Below, in pieces: positions 26,404 to 35,058 of a stretch of DNA of 64,000 bases. Source of the DNA: JAJFHI01 sp050633705 (GTDB taxonomy: Bacteria; Pseudomonadota; Alphaproteobacteria; Rhizobiales; Hyphomicrobiaceae). How positions within the stretch are numbered: position 1 is the stretch's first letter; every line of letters starts with the position of its first letter. Where the stretch lies: NCBI GenBank assembly GCA_050633705.1, contig JBOEGZ010000006.1, positions 1 to 64,000 on the forward strand. Reading direction: 5' to 3'. The position numbers and the translations under genes were made by a program. The notes beneath the pieces were generated by a model. The model was given only the letters and a program-made list of their open reading frames with translations. It did not search any database and was not told where the DNA came from.

Positions 26404-26874
26404 ATGGCACAGATACACACACACACTGGAATTGCAGCTGTTGAATTGTCAGCGGCGAACGATCAAACATTACCACAGCGTGATGTTGTCCAATCTCTCT
26501 CGCGCGGCGCGCGGCTGAAATGCCCATCCTGTGGCGAGGGAAAAATCTTTAAAGGTTATTTGAAGGTTGCCGATAGCTGTGATCAATGCGGTCAAGAACT
26601 GCACCATCACCGTGCCGACGACGCGCCACCCTATTTCACGATGCTCATTGTCGGTCACATTATTGTCGGCGGCGTGTTGTCACTGGAAACAGCTTATGCC
26701 CCGCCGAGCTGGGTGCACGGCTTAATCTGGCTACCTGCCCTGTTGATTTTAAGCCTCGCAATGTTACCGCCGATTAAAGGGGCGCTGGTCGGATTGCAAT
26801 GGGCTCTCAGAATGCATGGCTTCAGCGGACAAGAGGATCGTCCCGCCGATGAAATTGAGCCGCATTCTGCCTAA
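26404..26874 (+). CDS. DUF983 family membrane protein
   Basis: A 156-residue protein. After ~35 polar residues comes a zinc-ribbon motif (LKCPSCGEGKIFKGYLKVADSCDQCG with Cys pairs 14-17 residues apart), then two membrane helices (YFTMLIVGHIIVGGVL and LIWLPALLILSLAMLPPIKGAL) and a short acidic tail. This is the DUF983 family, whose role is unknown. It follows rnr by 78 nt in the order rnr-DUF983-NUDIX-rpmG that is common in Rhizobiales. Confidence 0.9.
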   Translation: MAQIHTHTGIAAVELSAANDQTLPQRDVVQSLSRGARLKCPSCGEGKIFKGYLKVADSCDQCGQELHHHRADDAPPYFTMLIVGHIIVGGVLSLETAYAPPSWVHGLIWLPALLILSLAMLPPIKGALVGLQWALRMHGFSGQEDRPADEIEPHSA

Positions 26875-26914
26875 TTGTCGCCCATTGGTCGCTGCCCTGG
26901 AATAACATTGGCTC

Positions 26915-27661
26915 ATGACTGACGAACGACACGCCTCGGATCCACAATCCCGCCCCAGCCCACAGCTCCCGCGCGATGCTGCATCCTTGGTGATTGTTGA
27001 TCGTGGTCAGGACCAACTGCGCTTTTTACTCGGCCAAAGGCGCTCCAGTCAGGTCTTTGTACCAAACAAGTATGTTTTCCCTGGCGGTCGTGTTGATCCC
27101 TCTGACGCCGACATCGACCACGATGGGGCCTTGGCATCGGATGCGCTTCACAACCTGATGTACGACATGAAGGGGGCTGCAAGTCCACAGCGGGCAAAAG
27201 CCCTCGCATTGGCTGCATTGCGAGAGACTTATGAAGAGGCAGGCATCTTGTTCGCTAGCCCGTTATCAACGGATACCAAACCCGGCATGAAAACCACTTG
27301 GCCCGCTTTTGAGGCTTTGGGCCTACGCCCAAACCTCAACGGCATGAGCTTTTTTGCCCGCGCGATTACACCCCCAGGACGCCCCCGGCGCTATGACACC
27401 CGCTTTTTCACCATTGATGCCAGCCTGATCACCAGCCGCCTACCACCTCCTGACGATGAACTGAGAAACCTCAAATGGTTTACGCTGGAGGATCTGGCTG
27501 ATCTCGACCTATTAAACATTACCCAGAAGATTTTAAGCGACCTTGTTGTCTGGGACCAATGCCAAGGAAATGGGCACCAAACGCCGCAGGTGCCTTACTA
27601 TTTCTTCAAACAAGGCAGCTTTCATCGGGTTTTGGTCCCCCGAGCCCAAAGCGCCTGTTGA
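26915..27661 (+). CDS. NUDIX hydrolase
   Basis: A 248-residue NUDIX protein that should hydrolyse a nucleoside diphosphate linked to another group, such as an acyl-CoA or NAD-type substrate. The Nudix box is split in a long variant: FPGGRVDPSD, then an insert, then ALAALRETYEEAGILF carrying the RE-x-x-EE metal residues. The long insert between the Gly pair and the RExxEE helix is normal for the larger subgroup related to mammalian NUDT19-like enzymes. No signal peptide. It lies 40 nt after the DUF983 gene. Confidence 0.9.
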   Translation: MTDERHASDPQSRPSPQLPRDAASLVIVDRGQDQLRFLLGQRRSSQVFVPNKYVFPGGRVDPSDADIDHDGALASDALHNLMYDMKGAASPQRAKALALAALRETYEEAGILFASPLSTDTKPGMKTTWPAFEALGLRPNLNGMSFFARAITPPGRPRRYDTRFFTIDASLITSRLPPPDDELRNLKWFTLEDLADLDLLNITQKILSDLVVWDQCQGNGHQTPQVPYYFFKQGSFHRVLVPRAQSAC

Positions 27662-27736
27662 CAGGGCGCAGCTCGTGAGTATGTTCGCGCCTTCAGCGCT
27701 TAAAATTGTAACGTCGAAACACTTGAGAGAACTCAG

Positions 27737-27904
27737 ATGGCCAAGCCCGTAACACAAAAAATCAAACTGCTTTCTACAGCAGGCACGGGTTTTTACTACG
27801 TTACCAAAAAGAACCCTCGTAATATCACGGAGAAGCTGGTTCTTAAAAAGTACGACCCAGTTGTTCGTCGCCACGTCGAGTTTAAAGAAGCAAAAATCAA
27901 GTAA
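27737..27904 (+). CDS. rpmG: 50S ribosomal protein L33
   Basis: A 55-residue L33 starting MAKPVTQKIKLLSTAGTG and containing FYYVTKKNPRN and VLKKYDPVVRRHVEFKEAKIK. It has no Cys, so it is the zinc-free (C-minus) form. It is the last gene of the plus-strand run that starts at topA/rnr; a highly expressed ribosomal gene after NUDIX probably has its own promoter in the 75-nt gap. Confidence 0.96.
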   Translation: MAKPVTQKIKLLSTAGTGFYYVTKKNPRNITEKLVLKKYDPVVRRHVEFKEAKIK

Positions 27905-28944
27905 GTCATCGTGCTTGATGGGAGCGGAATGGACGTCGCTTCCAGCTTGATCACGTTGTCATAACGCTATGCCTTGGTTTTAATTTTAAGCCCCCTTACT
28001 CACAATGGTTTCGGCGCACCTGATGCGCACACCGGCAGACGCAGCTCTCGGCAATCTCATGTTGGTCTAGCAACTGATGAAGTCTGAAATGACTTGATCG
28101 GAAGCAGCAACTCGTCTCGACAGCGGGGTATGAGTTCGAGAAAGCGACTGCTTCCGATCTAGTGACCAAGTCGCAGATCAAAGAGGGCATCGATCCATGA
28201 CTTGGTGACGTGGGGTACTGATGCGACCGTAACGAGGAGGCCACTCTAGTCGCTGAGCCCTATCCACGTAGTCTCCCACTATCCAGGTAATGCGGCGGCC
28301 CGGCAGCGGGAAAGCAAAAAACGTCATGAAATTCAATAAGTCGAAGCTCAAGTTTAGATATGACGTTAATGAAAATGCGTAGCCCTCAGTTAATTGCGGA
28401 TAACCTGACAGAACTCCTTATCGAAGGCAAGCACCTCTTGACAAGTTGAATTGTGGCCACATGGCTAACCGATTCTTGAATGATTTTGTGACGACATTAT
28501 TTTTCAAGGCGACATTTAACCGAAATAAGTTGCATATCGCCCCACCTTCTCCCGTTATGGTTGTTCTGTTTTCCCTTTGAAATTCACGAACCCTCCCTGT
28601 TGCCGACAAAATGAAACACGTGCTTTGAAGTGAGACACCTCAAGCAATTGTTTTATTTGATTTTTTTTGCTAACTGCGGCACATCTATCGATATGCGCCA
28701 GGTTACGCGCATCATCAACGGCCAAACACGGTGTGGCACGGGAGCCTGACAGGCCAACTGGGAGATTGTGGATTGACCAGGACTGGTCGGAACAGAATTC
28801 ATATGACCAAAGCCGCCGCTGAAGGGTCATTGTTTTCTATTGGGCACAGTTTGATTGCCCGTCTTGCCATATTTCGCCGAACGGAAAGGCCTTGCATCAA
28901 ACATTTGCTCGAGCCCCTAAGCGCCAAACCATGCGACTGGAAAC
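27905..28944. other. 1-kb gene-free region downstream of rpmG
   Basis: No credible gene on either strand. A minus-strand frame at 27996-28244 has no ribosome site and an unlikely Cys/Ser-rich composition. The stretch contains the long inverted repeat at 28093-28162, listed separately, and A+T-rich parts around 28460-28680. It sits where rpmG (plus) and pleD (minus) converge, so it should hold two terminators, but no hairpin with a T-run was found; a run of eight T at about 28661 follows no clear stem. It may hold a small RNA or remnants of a lost element. Confidence 0.5.
28092..28163. repeat. Long inverted repeat in the rpmG-pleD spacer
   Basis: Arms GATCGGAAGCAG (28096-28107) and CTGCTTCCGATC (28148-28159) are perfect 12-bp complements. 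One mismatch beyond, ACT (28092-28094) pairs with AGT (28161-28163), giving 15 of 16 matched. The 40-nt centre has a further AACTC/GAGTT pairing. It would fold as a strong RNA hairpin or a cruciform. There is no adjacent T-run, and I see no second copy in the window. Confidence 0.75.
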
Positions 28945-30315
28945 TTACGCCGCTTCTGACATGACGCGATTGCGACCGCTGCGTTTGGCGGCATAAAGCG
29001 CGTTATCTGCGCGTTTGTAGAGCGTTGCCGGTGTATCGTCGGCACCTTCAAGGGTTGCCAGCCCAATGCTTGCTGTAATCGGAATTTTAAGGTCAGCATT
29101 CACTGCAAATTCTTCGCATGCAATAAACTCACGCATACGTTCGCCAATTTGGAAGGCGCCTTCCATATTCGTGTCTGGCATAATGATAACGAACTCTTCG
29201 CCACCCAAACGACACGCCAAATCAACGCCACGCAAGTTTCGACCAAAGCGGTCAGCAAATTCCTTCAAAACTTCGTCGCCAGCATCATGGCCATAAGTGT
29301 CGTTGACCTTTTTAAAGTGATCAATATCGGCAATTAGCACTGAAACAGGGCGGTTCGAGGTGATGGAATCTGTCACCAAGGTCTTCAAATGACTTTCCAT
29401 ATAGTGGCGATTGAACAGGCCGGTTAGGCTATCTGTAATCGCCATCTCGACACTTTCTTCGAGACGATTGCGCAGATAATCGGAGTGGCGTTTTCTCTTA
29501 ATTTGCGTGCGCACGCGAGCAAGCATTTCGTGCTTTTCGACAGGGCGCATTAAGTAGTCGTTGACGCCCATATCAAGGCCACGCAACAACCGCGCATCGT
29601 CGCCTGGCTCAACAAGAATAATAATTGGCAAATGGCGCGTTCGATCAAGAGAGCGCAACTGCGAACATAGCCGCAAACCATCCCCCGACTGCATGCTCAA
29701 GCTGACAATCGCCAGATCGAATTTATGCTCGGCCAATTTGATTAGTGCCGTTTGAGGATCGCGGTCGGCGTAGGCTTCATGAGTATTCGACAACGCTTCC
29801 AGCAATCGCATGGCCGAACGCGGATGATCATCGACAACAAGAATACGCCCACTCGCACCGTCTAAAGCGCTTTGGAGCGCTGTATTCTCAGCCATCCCGA
29901 TCTCACGACTTGTCGTCGCGCGCATCAGCAATTCATCATTGAGTGTTTTCAGGCGAGCGAGGTTTTTAACCCGTGTAATCAGAGCGATGTCGTCAACTGG
30001 TTTTGTAAGAAAATCATCGGCACCATTATCCAGCCCTTGGATCCGATCAGCGGGTTGGTCGAGCGCTGTCACCATAATAACCGGGATGTGATGAGTCTTT
30101 GGGTCAGACTTGATCCGACGGCAAGCTTCAAAGCCATCCATTCCTGGCATCATGACATCGAGAAGAACGACATCAACGCGCTCATTGGCAACAATGTCGA
30201 GAGTTTCTTGCCCACTTGATGCTGTAAGCACCTCAAAATACTCTGCGGTCAAACGTGCCTCAAGCAACTTAACATTTGCGGGCATATCGTCGACGACCAA
30301 AACACGAGCGGTCAT
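28945..30315 (-). CDS. pleD: Response regulator / diguanylate cyclase PleD
   Basis: A 456-residue protein with two receiver domains and a GGDEF output domain. REC1 has acidic DD at 9-10 and phospho-acceptor Asp-53 (LLDVMMP). REC2 has VVDD but LAIVSLSM where the Asp would be, so it is a degenerate adaptor as in Caulobacter PleD. GGEEF is at 371-375 with an inhibitory RxxD site (RGVD, 362-365) upstream. Phosphorylation of REC1 should drive dimerisation and c-di-GMP synthesis for polar morphogenesis. It lies 33 nt downstream of divK, as in Caulobacter. Confidence 0.95.
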   Translation of the reverse strand: MTARVLVVDDMPANVKLLEARLTAEYFEVLTASSGQETLDIVANERVDVVLLDVMMPGMDGFEACRRIKSDPKTHHIPVIMVTALDQPADRIQGLDNGADDFLTKPVDDIALITRVKNLARLKTLNDELLMRATTSREIGMAENTALQSALDGASGRILVVDDHPRSAMRLLEALSNTHEAYADRDPQTALIKLAEHKFDLAIVSLSMQSGDGLRLCSQLRSLDRTRHLPIIILVEPGDDARLLRGLDMGVNDYLMRPVEKHEMLARVRTQIKRKRHSDYLRNRLEESVEMAITDSLTGLFNRHYMESHLKTLVTDSITSNRPVSVLIADIDHFKKVNDTYGHDAGDEVLKEFADRFGRNLRGVDLACRLGGEEFVIIMPDTNMEGAFQIGERMREFIACEEFAVNADLKIPITASIGLATLEGADDTPATLYKRADNALYAAKRSGRNRVMSEAA

Positions 30316-30348
30316 TTTACTAGCCTTCCGAAACGGGTATGCACAAAC

Positions 30349-30723
30349 TTAATCCCCTTCTACGAAACGGTTAATCGTCTCGAGAAAACTCGCAACAGAA
30401 ATTGGTTTGGAGATGTAAGCTTCACAACCGCCGGCACGAATGCGTTCTTCATCACCCTTCATTGCGAATGCTGTCACGGCCACAACAGGAATATCGCTAA
30501 GCTCTTCATCTTCTTTCAGCCACTTGGTGACTTCCAGTCCAGAAACTTCCGGCAACTGGATATCCATCAAAATAAGGTTTGGGCGATGCTCGCGGGCAAG
30601 CTGCAGTGCATCCAGACCATTACGGGTCTGAATCACCTGAAAGCCATTCACATCCAGCAAATCGTGAAAGAGCTTCATGTTGAGCTCATTGTCTTCCACG
30701 ATCAGGACCTTTTTTCCGACCAC
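30349..30723 (-). CDS. divK: Single-domain response regulator DivK
   Basis: A 124-residue receiver protein with no output domain. Conserved residues: Glu-10/Asp-11 (LIVEDNE), phospho-acceptor Asp-54 (LILMDIQLPEVSG), Thr in VVAVTAFAMKGD and Lys in YISKPISV. DivK signals through DivL/CckA to control CtrA and division asymmetry. The open frame is much longer (to 31131) but that part overlaps the divergent DUF3572 gene; the true start is a GTG at 30723 with GGAGG 5 nt upstream. A CtrA-like box lies ~136-150 bp upstream. Confidence 0.96.
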   Translation of the reverse strand: MVGKKVLIVEDNELNMKLFHDLLDVNGFQVIQTRNGLDALQLAREHRPNLILMDIQLPEVSGLEVTKWLKEDEELSDIPVVAVTAFAMKGDEERIRAGGCEAYISKPISVASFLETINRFVEGD

Positions 30724-30858
30724 AACGTCCTCCACGGGGGAACATCCATCAAATGTTGCTGTTGCTTGTCTTTTCATCGTATGGAATTCCGCCTTCTCCC
30801 TCTGCCTATTTGCACCGATTCTGGCAGACGGTTCGGCAACACTGTGCCCCAAAACCAG

Positions 30859-30873
30859 TAACCAATCATTTAA
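30859..30873. promoter_or_regulatory. Candidate CtrA-binding box
   Basis: The minus strand reads TTAA-ATGATTG-GTTA, seven of eight conserved bases of the CtrA consensus TTAA-N7-TTAA with correct spacing. It lies between the divergent divK and DUF3572 genes, about 40 bp before the DUF3572 GTG. CtrA is known to activate divK in Caulobacter; use here is inference. Confidence 0.5.
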
Positions 30874-30913
30874 AACGGTGTAGGTTGCATCGGCATACAA
30901 GCGGAGTTTTGTC

Positions 30914-31204
30914 GTGAAAAACAACAGATTTGACGTCGATCGCGATGAAGCTGAGCAGATTGCCATCTCAGCCCTCACGTTCCTTGCTGGCAGTGCAACA
31001 CACCTTGAGCGGTTTTTTTCCGCAACAGGAATAGGTCTTAACCAATTAAAAACCACCGCGGCAGCACCAGAAACTCTCGCCTCTGTTCTTGAGTTTTTGC
31101 TGCAAGATGACTCCCTGTTGCTGATGTTCACGTCTCAAGCACACGTCAGCCCTGACAGGATCGCGCCTGCTCACAACATTCTTACAAATGTATCTTTTGA
31201 CTAA
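30914..31204 (+). CDS. DUF3572 family protein
   Basis: A 96-residue all-helical protein of DUF3572, found in alphaproteobacteria and often divergent from divK. The family phrase is DEAEQIAISALTFLAGSATHLERFFSATGIGLNQLK, followed by LASVLEFLLQDDSLLLMFTSQAHVSPDRI. No catalytic motif or signal. It starts at GTG with GGAG 8-9 nt upstream. Function unknown; the shared spacer with divK suggests cell-cycle linked expression. Confidence 0.88.
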   Translation: MKNNRFDVDRDEAEQIAISALTFLAGSATHLERFFSATGIGLNQLKTTAAAPETLASVLEFLLQDDSLLLMFTSQAHVSPDRIAPAHNILTNVSFD

Positions 31205-31310
31205 TGCGTGGAGGAAATCTCAGCTAATGCGCCAAGGCCTGGCGTGCCCTGGTGCCCAGGTCGTGTCAGAATTCTTCGGGCAAGCGGGTCTTGCTCACAA
31301 TCGCACCGCG

Positions 31311-32180
31311 TTATTTTGCAGCGCACTCCCCACGTTCTAAAAAAGTCAATTCGGCCAAATTGCCAGATATTGCATAGTTGCCATAGTCGATCAGCAATTT
31401 GGTTGTCACCCCGTTGTCAAAGTAACGAAACGACAATTCATAGGCTGGCACGGCATCCGTTTTACCTGAATCAGGTTCGAAATAGCCAATCGATACCGGC
31501 CAAGATGCCAGCTTTTGAAGTGGTGCAACCTGTTTTGGATCTCCGACAATTGGCTTTTCTCCAGGCTTATAGATCCGTCCTATGACAGAATTGGTATCAT
31601 AAACTTTCACGCCTTCATCTGAACCATCATAAAGCTTTGCTTCAAATCGTGCGCGCCCTGCGCGTGCAGACCGGATCAATTCAGTAGCATGCTGTATGGG
31701 AAAATATGTGCCCTGCTTTAAAGCGATCTTGCGCGTCGAAGGTTTGATGAGTTTGACTTCAATGCCGGCGGTTTTGATCGACCGTTCTGCATCACCTTGT
31801 GTTGCCTTTACCAGACGGCTGTCTCGAAATTGCGTTGTATTGAACCGCAATCGGTCACCTTTGCCGTCTTCCCAGGTCGATGTCACGAGGTCGTTGATCT
31901 GCACCTTACCCCTGTTTGTCGTCATACGCGTGGCATACCGCATGTTCTGCGTGTAGCCGTCGCAACGACTGCCAACCAACTCATAAACCATTCGTCCTGT
32001 GATATCCGCGATACTCGAACCGCCCGCCGCATACTTCAACGTGATGTCATAAACCGCGCGATGAGGCGCAAACTCGACGCCTTTCTGGGCTGCCTGAGCC
32101 CGTGCTGTTGGCACTGTGAGAACAGAACTCAAACAGACGCAAGCGACCGTCAGGTAGCTAGAGATCGTCGAACACGGCAA
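31311..32180 (-). CDS. eipB: Cell-envelope integrity protein EipB (DUF1849)
   Basis: A 289-residue periplasmic protein. A signal peptide covers ~28 residues (YLTVACVCLSSVLTVPTARAQ). The mature part begins VEFAPHRAVYDITLKYAAGGSSI and has GRMVYELVGSRCDGYTQNMR; the C terminus ends LTFLERGECAAK. The two Cys (SRC and GEC) match the conserved disulfide of Brucella EipB, a beta-spiral protein needed for envelope integrity and virulence. The start is TTG with GGAG 7 nt upstream. Convergent with DUF3572. Confidence 0.9.
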   Translation of the reverse strand: MPCSTISSYLTVACVCLSSVLTVPTARAQAAQKGVEFAPHRAVYDITLKYAAGGSSIADITGRMVYELVGSRCDGYTQNMRYATRMTTNRGKVQINDLVTSTWEDGKGDRLRFNTTQFRDSRLVKATQGDAERSIKTAGIEVKLIKPSTRKIALKQGTYFPIQHATELIRSARAGRARFEAKLYDGSDEGVKVYDTNSVIGRIYKPGEKPIVGDPKQVAPLQKLASWPVSIGYFEPDSGKTDAVPAYELSFRYFDNGVTTKLLIDYGNYAISGNLAELTFLERGECAAK

Positions 32181-32491
32181 GATCGTACTCCTTCAATTAA
32201 CAAAATTGGGCAATGACGACATCGGCTGTTGCTTCTACGAATGATCGTATATCAGTTTACGCACGTGATGGTGGTTTGCAAAGGCACGCCGCCATTTCCC
32301 GCATCTCGGCTCCTTCGACCCTGCCTTCCATCGTTGATCGACGCGCCTCAAGCTGGTTGAAGAATTGAATTTCAAGGCCCGTTTTGAAGGACCGTTTTGA
32401 ACCTCAGCCCCACTATGGCATTCTAAAAGAAACGGTTAAACACGGCTGAAATGAGATGGTCGTGATGCGCCCACGAGGAAGGTCCACACAC
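32181..32491. other. Divergent spacer with a short direct repeat
   Basis: Promoter region between eipB (left) and ridA (right). CCGTTTTGAA occurs twice in tandem (32379-32388 and 32392-32401, 13-bp period), about 100 bp before the ridA start; it may be a regulator site. No gene seen. Confidence 0.4.
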
Positions 32492-32962
32492 ATGACTGAC
32501 ACCACCGAACTCAACCTTAAATCCTTAGGTCTCACGCTTCCTGAAGCACCTCAAGCTGTGGCAAATTATGTCCCCTGGATGCAGCAAGGCGACTTGCTCT
32601 TTGTGTCAGGGCAGATTTCCAAATCCGTAGATGGTACGCTCATCACGGGTCTCTTGGGCCAAGATCTCAATGTCGCGGCAGGTCAAGACGCTGCCCGCGC
32701 ATCTGCGCTAAATATTCTCGCACAAACCAAAACCGCTCTTGGCAATCTGGACAACATTGTCCAAATCGTAAAACTGACAGGGTTTGTCGCATCAACCGCG
32801 GCTTTTACCGATCATCCACTGGTGATTAACGGCGCCTCGGACTTGCTTGCCGATGTGCTTGGTGAACGCGGCCAACACACGCGTTCTGCTGTCGGTGTCG
32901 CAAGCCTGCCTTTGGGCGTTGCAGTTGAAATCGACGCCATCATCAAAATTAAGGTGGCATAA
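32492..32962 (+). CDS. RidA/YjgF family protein
   Basis: A 156-residue trimeric-barrel protein of the Rid family, which deaminates reactive enamine/imine intermediates. Family features are LLFVSGQIS near residue 35, the central AASALNILAQTK helix and the C-terminal RSAVGVASLPLGVAVEIDAI with the conserved Arg and Glu. It is the longer subgroup (about 155 instead of 130 residues) with an N-terminal LKSLGLTLPEAPQAVANYVP strand. GAGGAAGG lies 9 nt before ATG 32492. First gene of a five-gene plus-strand run. Confidence 0.92.
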   Translation: MTDTTELNLKSLGLTLPEAPQAVANYVPWMQQGDLLFVSGQISKSVDGTLITGLLGQDLNVAAGQDAARASALNILAQTKTALGNLDNIVQIVKLTGFVASTAAFTDHPLVINGASDLLADVLGERGQHTRSAVGVASLPLGVAVEIDAIIKIKVA

Positions 32963-32971
32963 GACACATCA

Positions 32972-33733
32972 ATGCTAGATCGCGAAACATTTATAAGACC
33001 CATCGCACATCGCGGCTTACACAACGCCCCGTCGCTTGGGCTGGTGGAAAACACCGGACCGGCGTTCGAAGCTGCAATTGCAAAAGGTTATGGCATCGAA
33101 TGTGACGTGCGCCCTGGACAGGGTGGGCTGGCACTTGTTTTCCATGACAAAACAACATCGCGACTGATGATGCAGGATCGCGATGTCGCAAGCCTTTCTT
33201 CTTGCGACCTAGCATCCCTAAATTTTCGCGACACAAATGCCCCCCTCCTCACCTTCAGTGCGTGCTTAGAGCTGGTCGCAGGGCGCGTGCCTCTCATTGT
33301 TGAGGTCAAAAGCGATTGGGATGCACCTGACCCCGAATTTGTGAAACAACTGGCTGATGGGGCAAACGCTTACCGCGGCCCCATCGCATTCAAATCGTTT
33401 GACCCTGCCTATTTGATCGCCTTACACGCTGTTGCACCCGCGACGCCTCGTGGGATCGTCTCTTGTGACTATAGTGTAGTTGCACAATGGGTCGAAAAAC
33501 TTGGTCGAGACCGTTGTTATCGGTTAACGCATTTGCTCGAATCCGGACCCGTCGCACCCAGTTTTTACAGTTATGATGTTAAAGCCCTCCCGACGCCCAT
33601 TACGCGTTTTGTTCGTGAGGTCCAACACCTTCCCCTGTTGACTTGGACGGTAAAGTCTCACGACGATTGGAAGGTCGCAAAAACATGGGCGGATGCTCCG
33701 GTTTTTGAGGGCCCTGTGCCAGAAGGATGGTGA
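32972..33733 (+). CDS. Glycerophosphodiester phosphodiesterase family protein
   Basis: A 253-residue GDPD with a TIM-barrel fold. The catalytic histidine is in IAHRGLHNAP, followed by ENTGPAFEAAIAKGYGIECDVRP (metal-binding Glu/Asp) and FHDKTTSR (second catalytic His), and a metal Glu in PLIVEVKS. It lacks a signal peptide, so it should act in the cytoplasm on glycerophosphodiesters or lysolipid head groups. It starts 9 nt after the ridA stop. Confidence 0.92.
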   Translation: MLDRETFIRPIAHRGLHNAPSLGLVENTGPAFEAAIAKGYGIECDVRPGQGGLALVFHDKTTSRLMMQDRDVASLSSCDLASLNFRDTNAPLLTFSACLELVAGRVPLIVEVKSDWDAPDPEFVKQLADGANAYRGPIAFKSFDPAYLIALHAVAPATPRGIVSCDYSVVAQWVEKLGRDRCYRLTHLLESGPVAPSFYSYDVKALPTPITRFVREVQHLPLLTWTVKSHDDWKVAKTWADAPVFEGPVPEGW

Positions 33734-33828
33734 TCGTTTTGTATATGATCTGCAAACCAAAACGTTCTTAAAGCCGTATCTCAAAAGAGTGGCAATCAAA
33801 CGAATAATTTCTGCACCAGGTTTTTTGC

Positions 33829-35007
33829 ATGGATGATACAAAAGGAGCCATTGTAAAAGTTGTTCCGGCAATTGCGGAACTCGATCCAGAGAGCTGGGAT
33901 AAGTGCGCCAACCCAGACCCCACCACCTACAATCCTTTTATCAGCTATGCATTCCTTGAAGTTTTAGAGCGTTCTGGCTGCGTTTGCGACGACACCGGAT
34001 GGCAACCTCAACATCTGGCTGTCATGAGCGCGCAAAAAGAAGACGACATACTGGCATGCATGCCTTGTTACTTAAAAAACCACAGTCAAGGCGAGTATGT
34101 CTTCGACTATGCCTGGGCAGATGCATTTGAACGTGCCGGTGGCACTTATTATCCAAAGCTACAATGCTGCGTGCCGTTTACACCCGCTCCTGGACGCCGC
34201 TTCCTGACCGCACCTGGTCCCAATTCGCAAGACCACGAAAAACTCCTGGCAGCCGCCGTTTTCAAATTGTCCAAACGCCTCGACGTCTCGTCATTTCACA
34301 CAACCTTTATCGATGAAGATGCTTGGACGCGCCTCAGCGAATTTGGTTTTTTACGCCGCATCGATCAACAATTTCATTGGACCAACTCCGGTTACGAAAG
34401 CTTTGAAGATTTCCTTGCAACACTCGCCTCTCGCAAGCGCAAGGCTATTCGAAAGGAGCGCAAAACCGCCACCGAAAACGGAATTGAGATCACGCAATTA
34501 ACCGGGAGCGCAATTACAGAGGCACACTGGGATTCGTTTTATCGTTTTTATCTCAACACCAGCATGCGCAAATGGGGGCAACCCTATCTCAATCGAAAAT
34601 TCTTTTCGCTGCTGGGGGAAGAAATGGCAGATCAATGCCTCCTCATTTTCGCTGAGCGAGACGGAAAGCCCATCGCGGGAGCGTTAAATATGATCGGCGG
34701 CGACAGCCTCTATGGTCGCAACTGGGGTGCAATTGAGCACCACCCCTGCCTTCATTTCGAATTATGTTATTATCAAGCCATCGACTTCGCCATCAATCAC
34801 AACATTGCGCGCGTTGAGGCTGGTGCCCAAGGCGAACACAAACTTGCGCGCGGATATATGCCAACCACGACCTACTCGTTACATTGGTTTGCTGACCCGC
34901 GCTTGCAAAATGCCGTCGACGACTACCTTGACCAGGAACGTTCTCACATGGAACGGACACACGAAATTCTAGCCGACTACGGCCCCTACAAGAAAACAAC
35001 CTGTTAG
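33829..35007 (+). CDS. GNAT-fold acyltransferase, DUF482 (FemAB-like)
   Basis: A 392-residue protein of the DUF482/'peptidogalycan biosynthesis' group with a duplicated GNAT/FemAB-like fold. Recognisable parts are NPFISYAFLEVLERSG, YVFDYAWADAFERAGG, YYPKLQCCVPFTPAPGRRFL, LASRKRKAIRKERK, HWDSFYRFYLNT and EAGAQGEHKLARGYMPTTTYSLHW. The group is widespread in alphaproteobacteria; the acyl donor and acceptor are not known. It belongs to the ridA-GDPD-GNAT-HIT run. Confidence 0.9.
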   Translation: MDDTKGAIVKVVPAIAELDPESWDKCANPDPTTYNPFISYAFLEVLERSGCVCDDTGWQPQHLAVMSAQKEDDILACMPCYLKNHSQGEYVFDYAWADAFERAGGTYYPKLQCCVPFTPAPGRRFLTAPGPNSQDHEKLLAAAVFKLSKRLDVSSFHTTFIDEDAWTRLSEFGFLRRIDQQFHWTNSGYESFEDFLATLASRKRKAIRKERKTATENGIEITQLTGSAITEAHWDSFYRFYLNTSMRKWGQPYLNRKFFSLLGEEMADQCLLIFAERDGKPIAGALNMIGGDSLYGRNWGAIEHHPCLHFELCYYQAIDFAINHNIARVEAGAQGEHKLARGYMPTTTYSLHWFADPRLQNAVDDYLDQERSHMERTHEILADYGPYKKTTC

Positions 35008-35058
35008 AAGCAACCGATACGAAATGCGTCTCAATTATCATTCTCCCGAGAGGACATC

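Noticed and set aside
27996..28244. 82-residue minus-strand frame in the rpmG-pleD spacer
   Set aside because: No ribosome site, Ser/Cys/His-heavy composition and no recognisable family; it spans half of the inverted repeat.
30724..31131. N-terminal extension of the divK frame
   Set aside because: It overlaps the divergent DUF3572 gene; the GTG with GGAGG at 30723 gives the normal 124-residue DivK.
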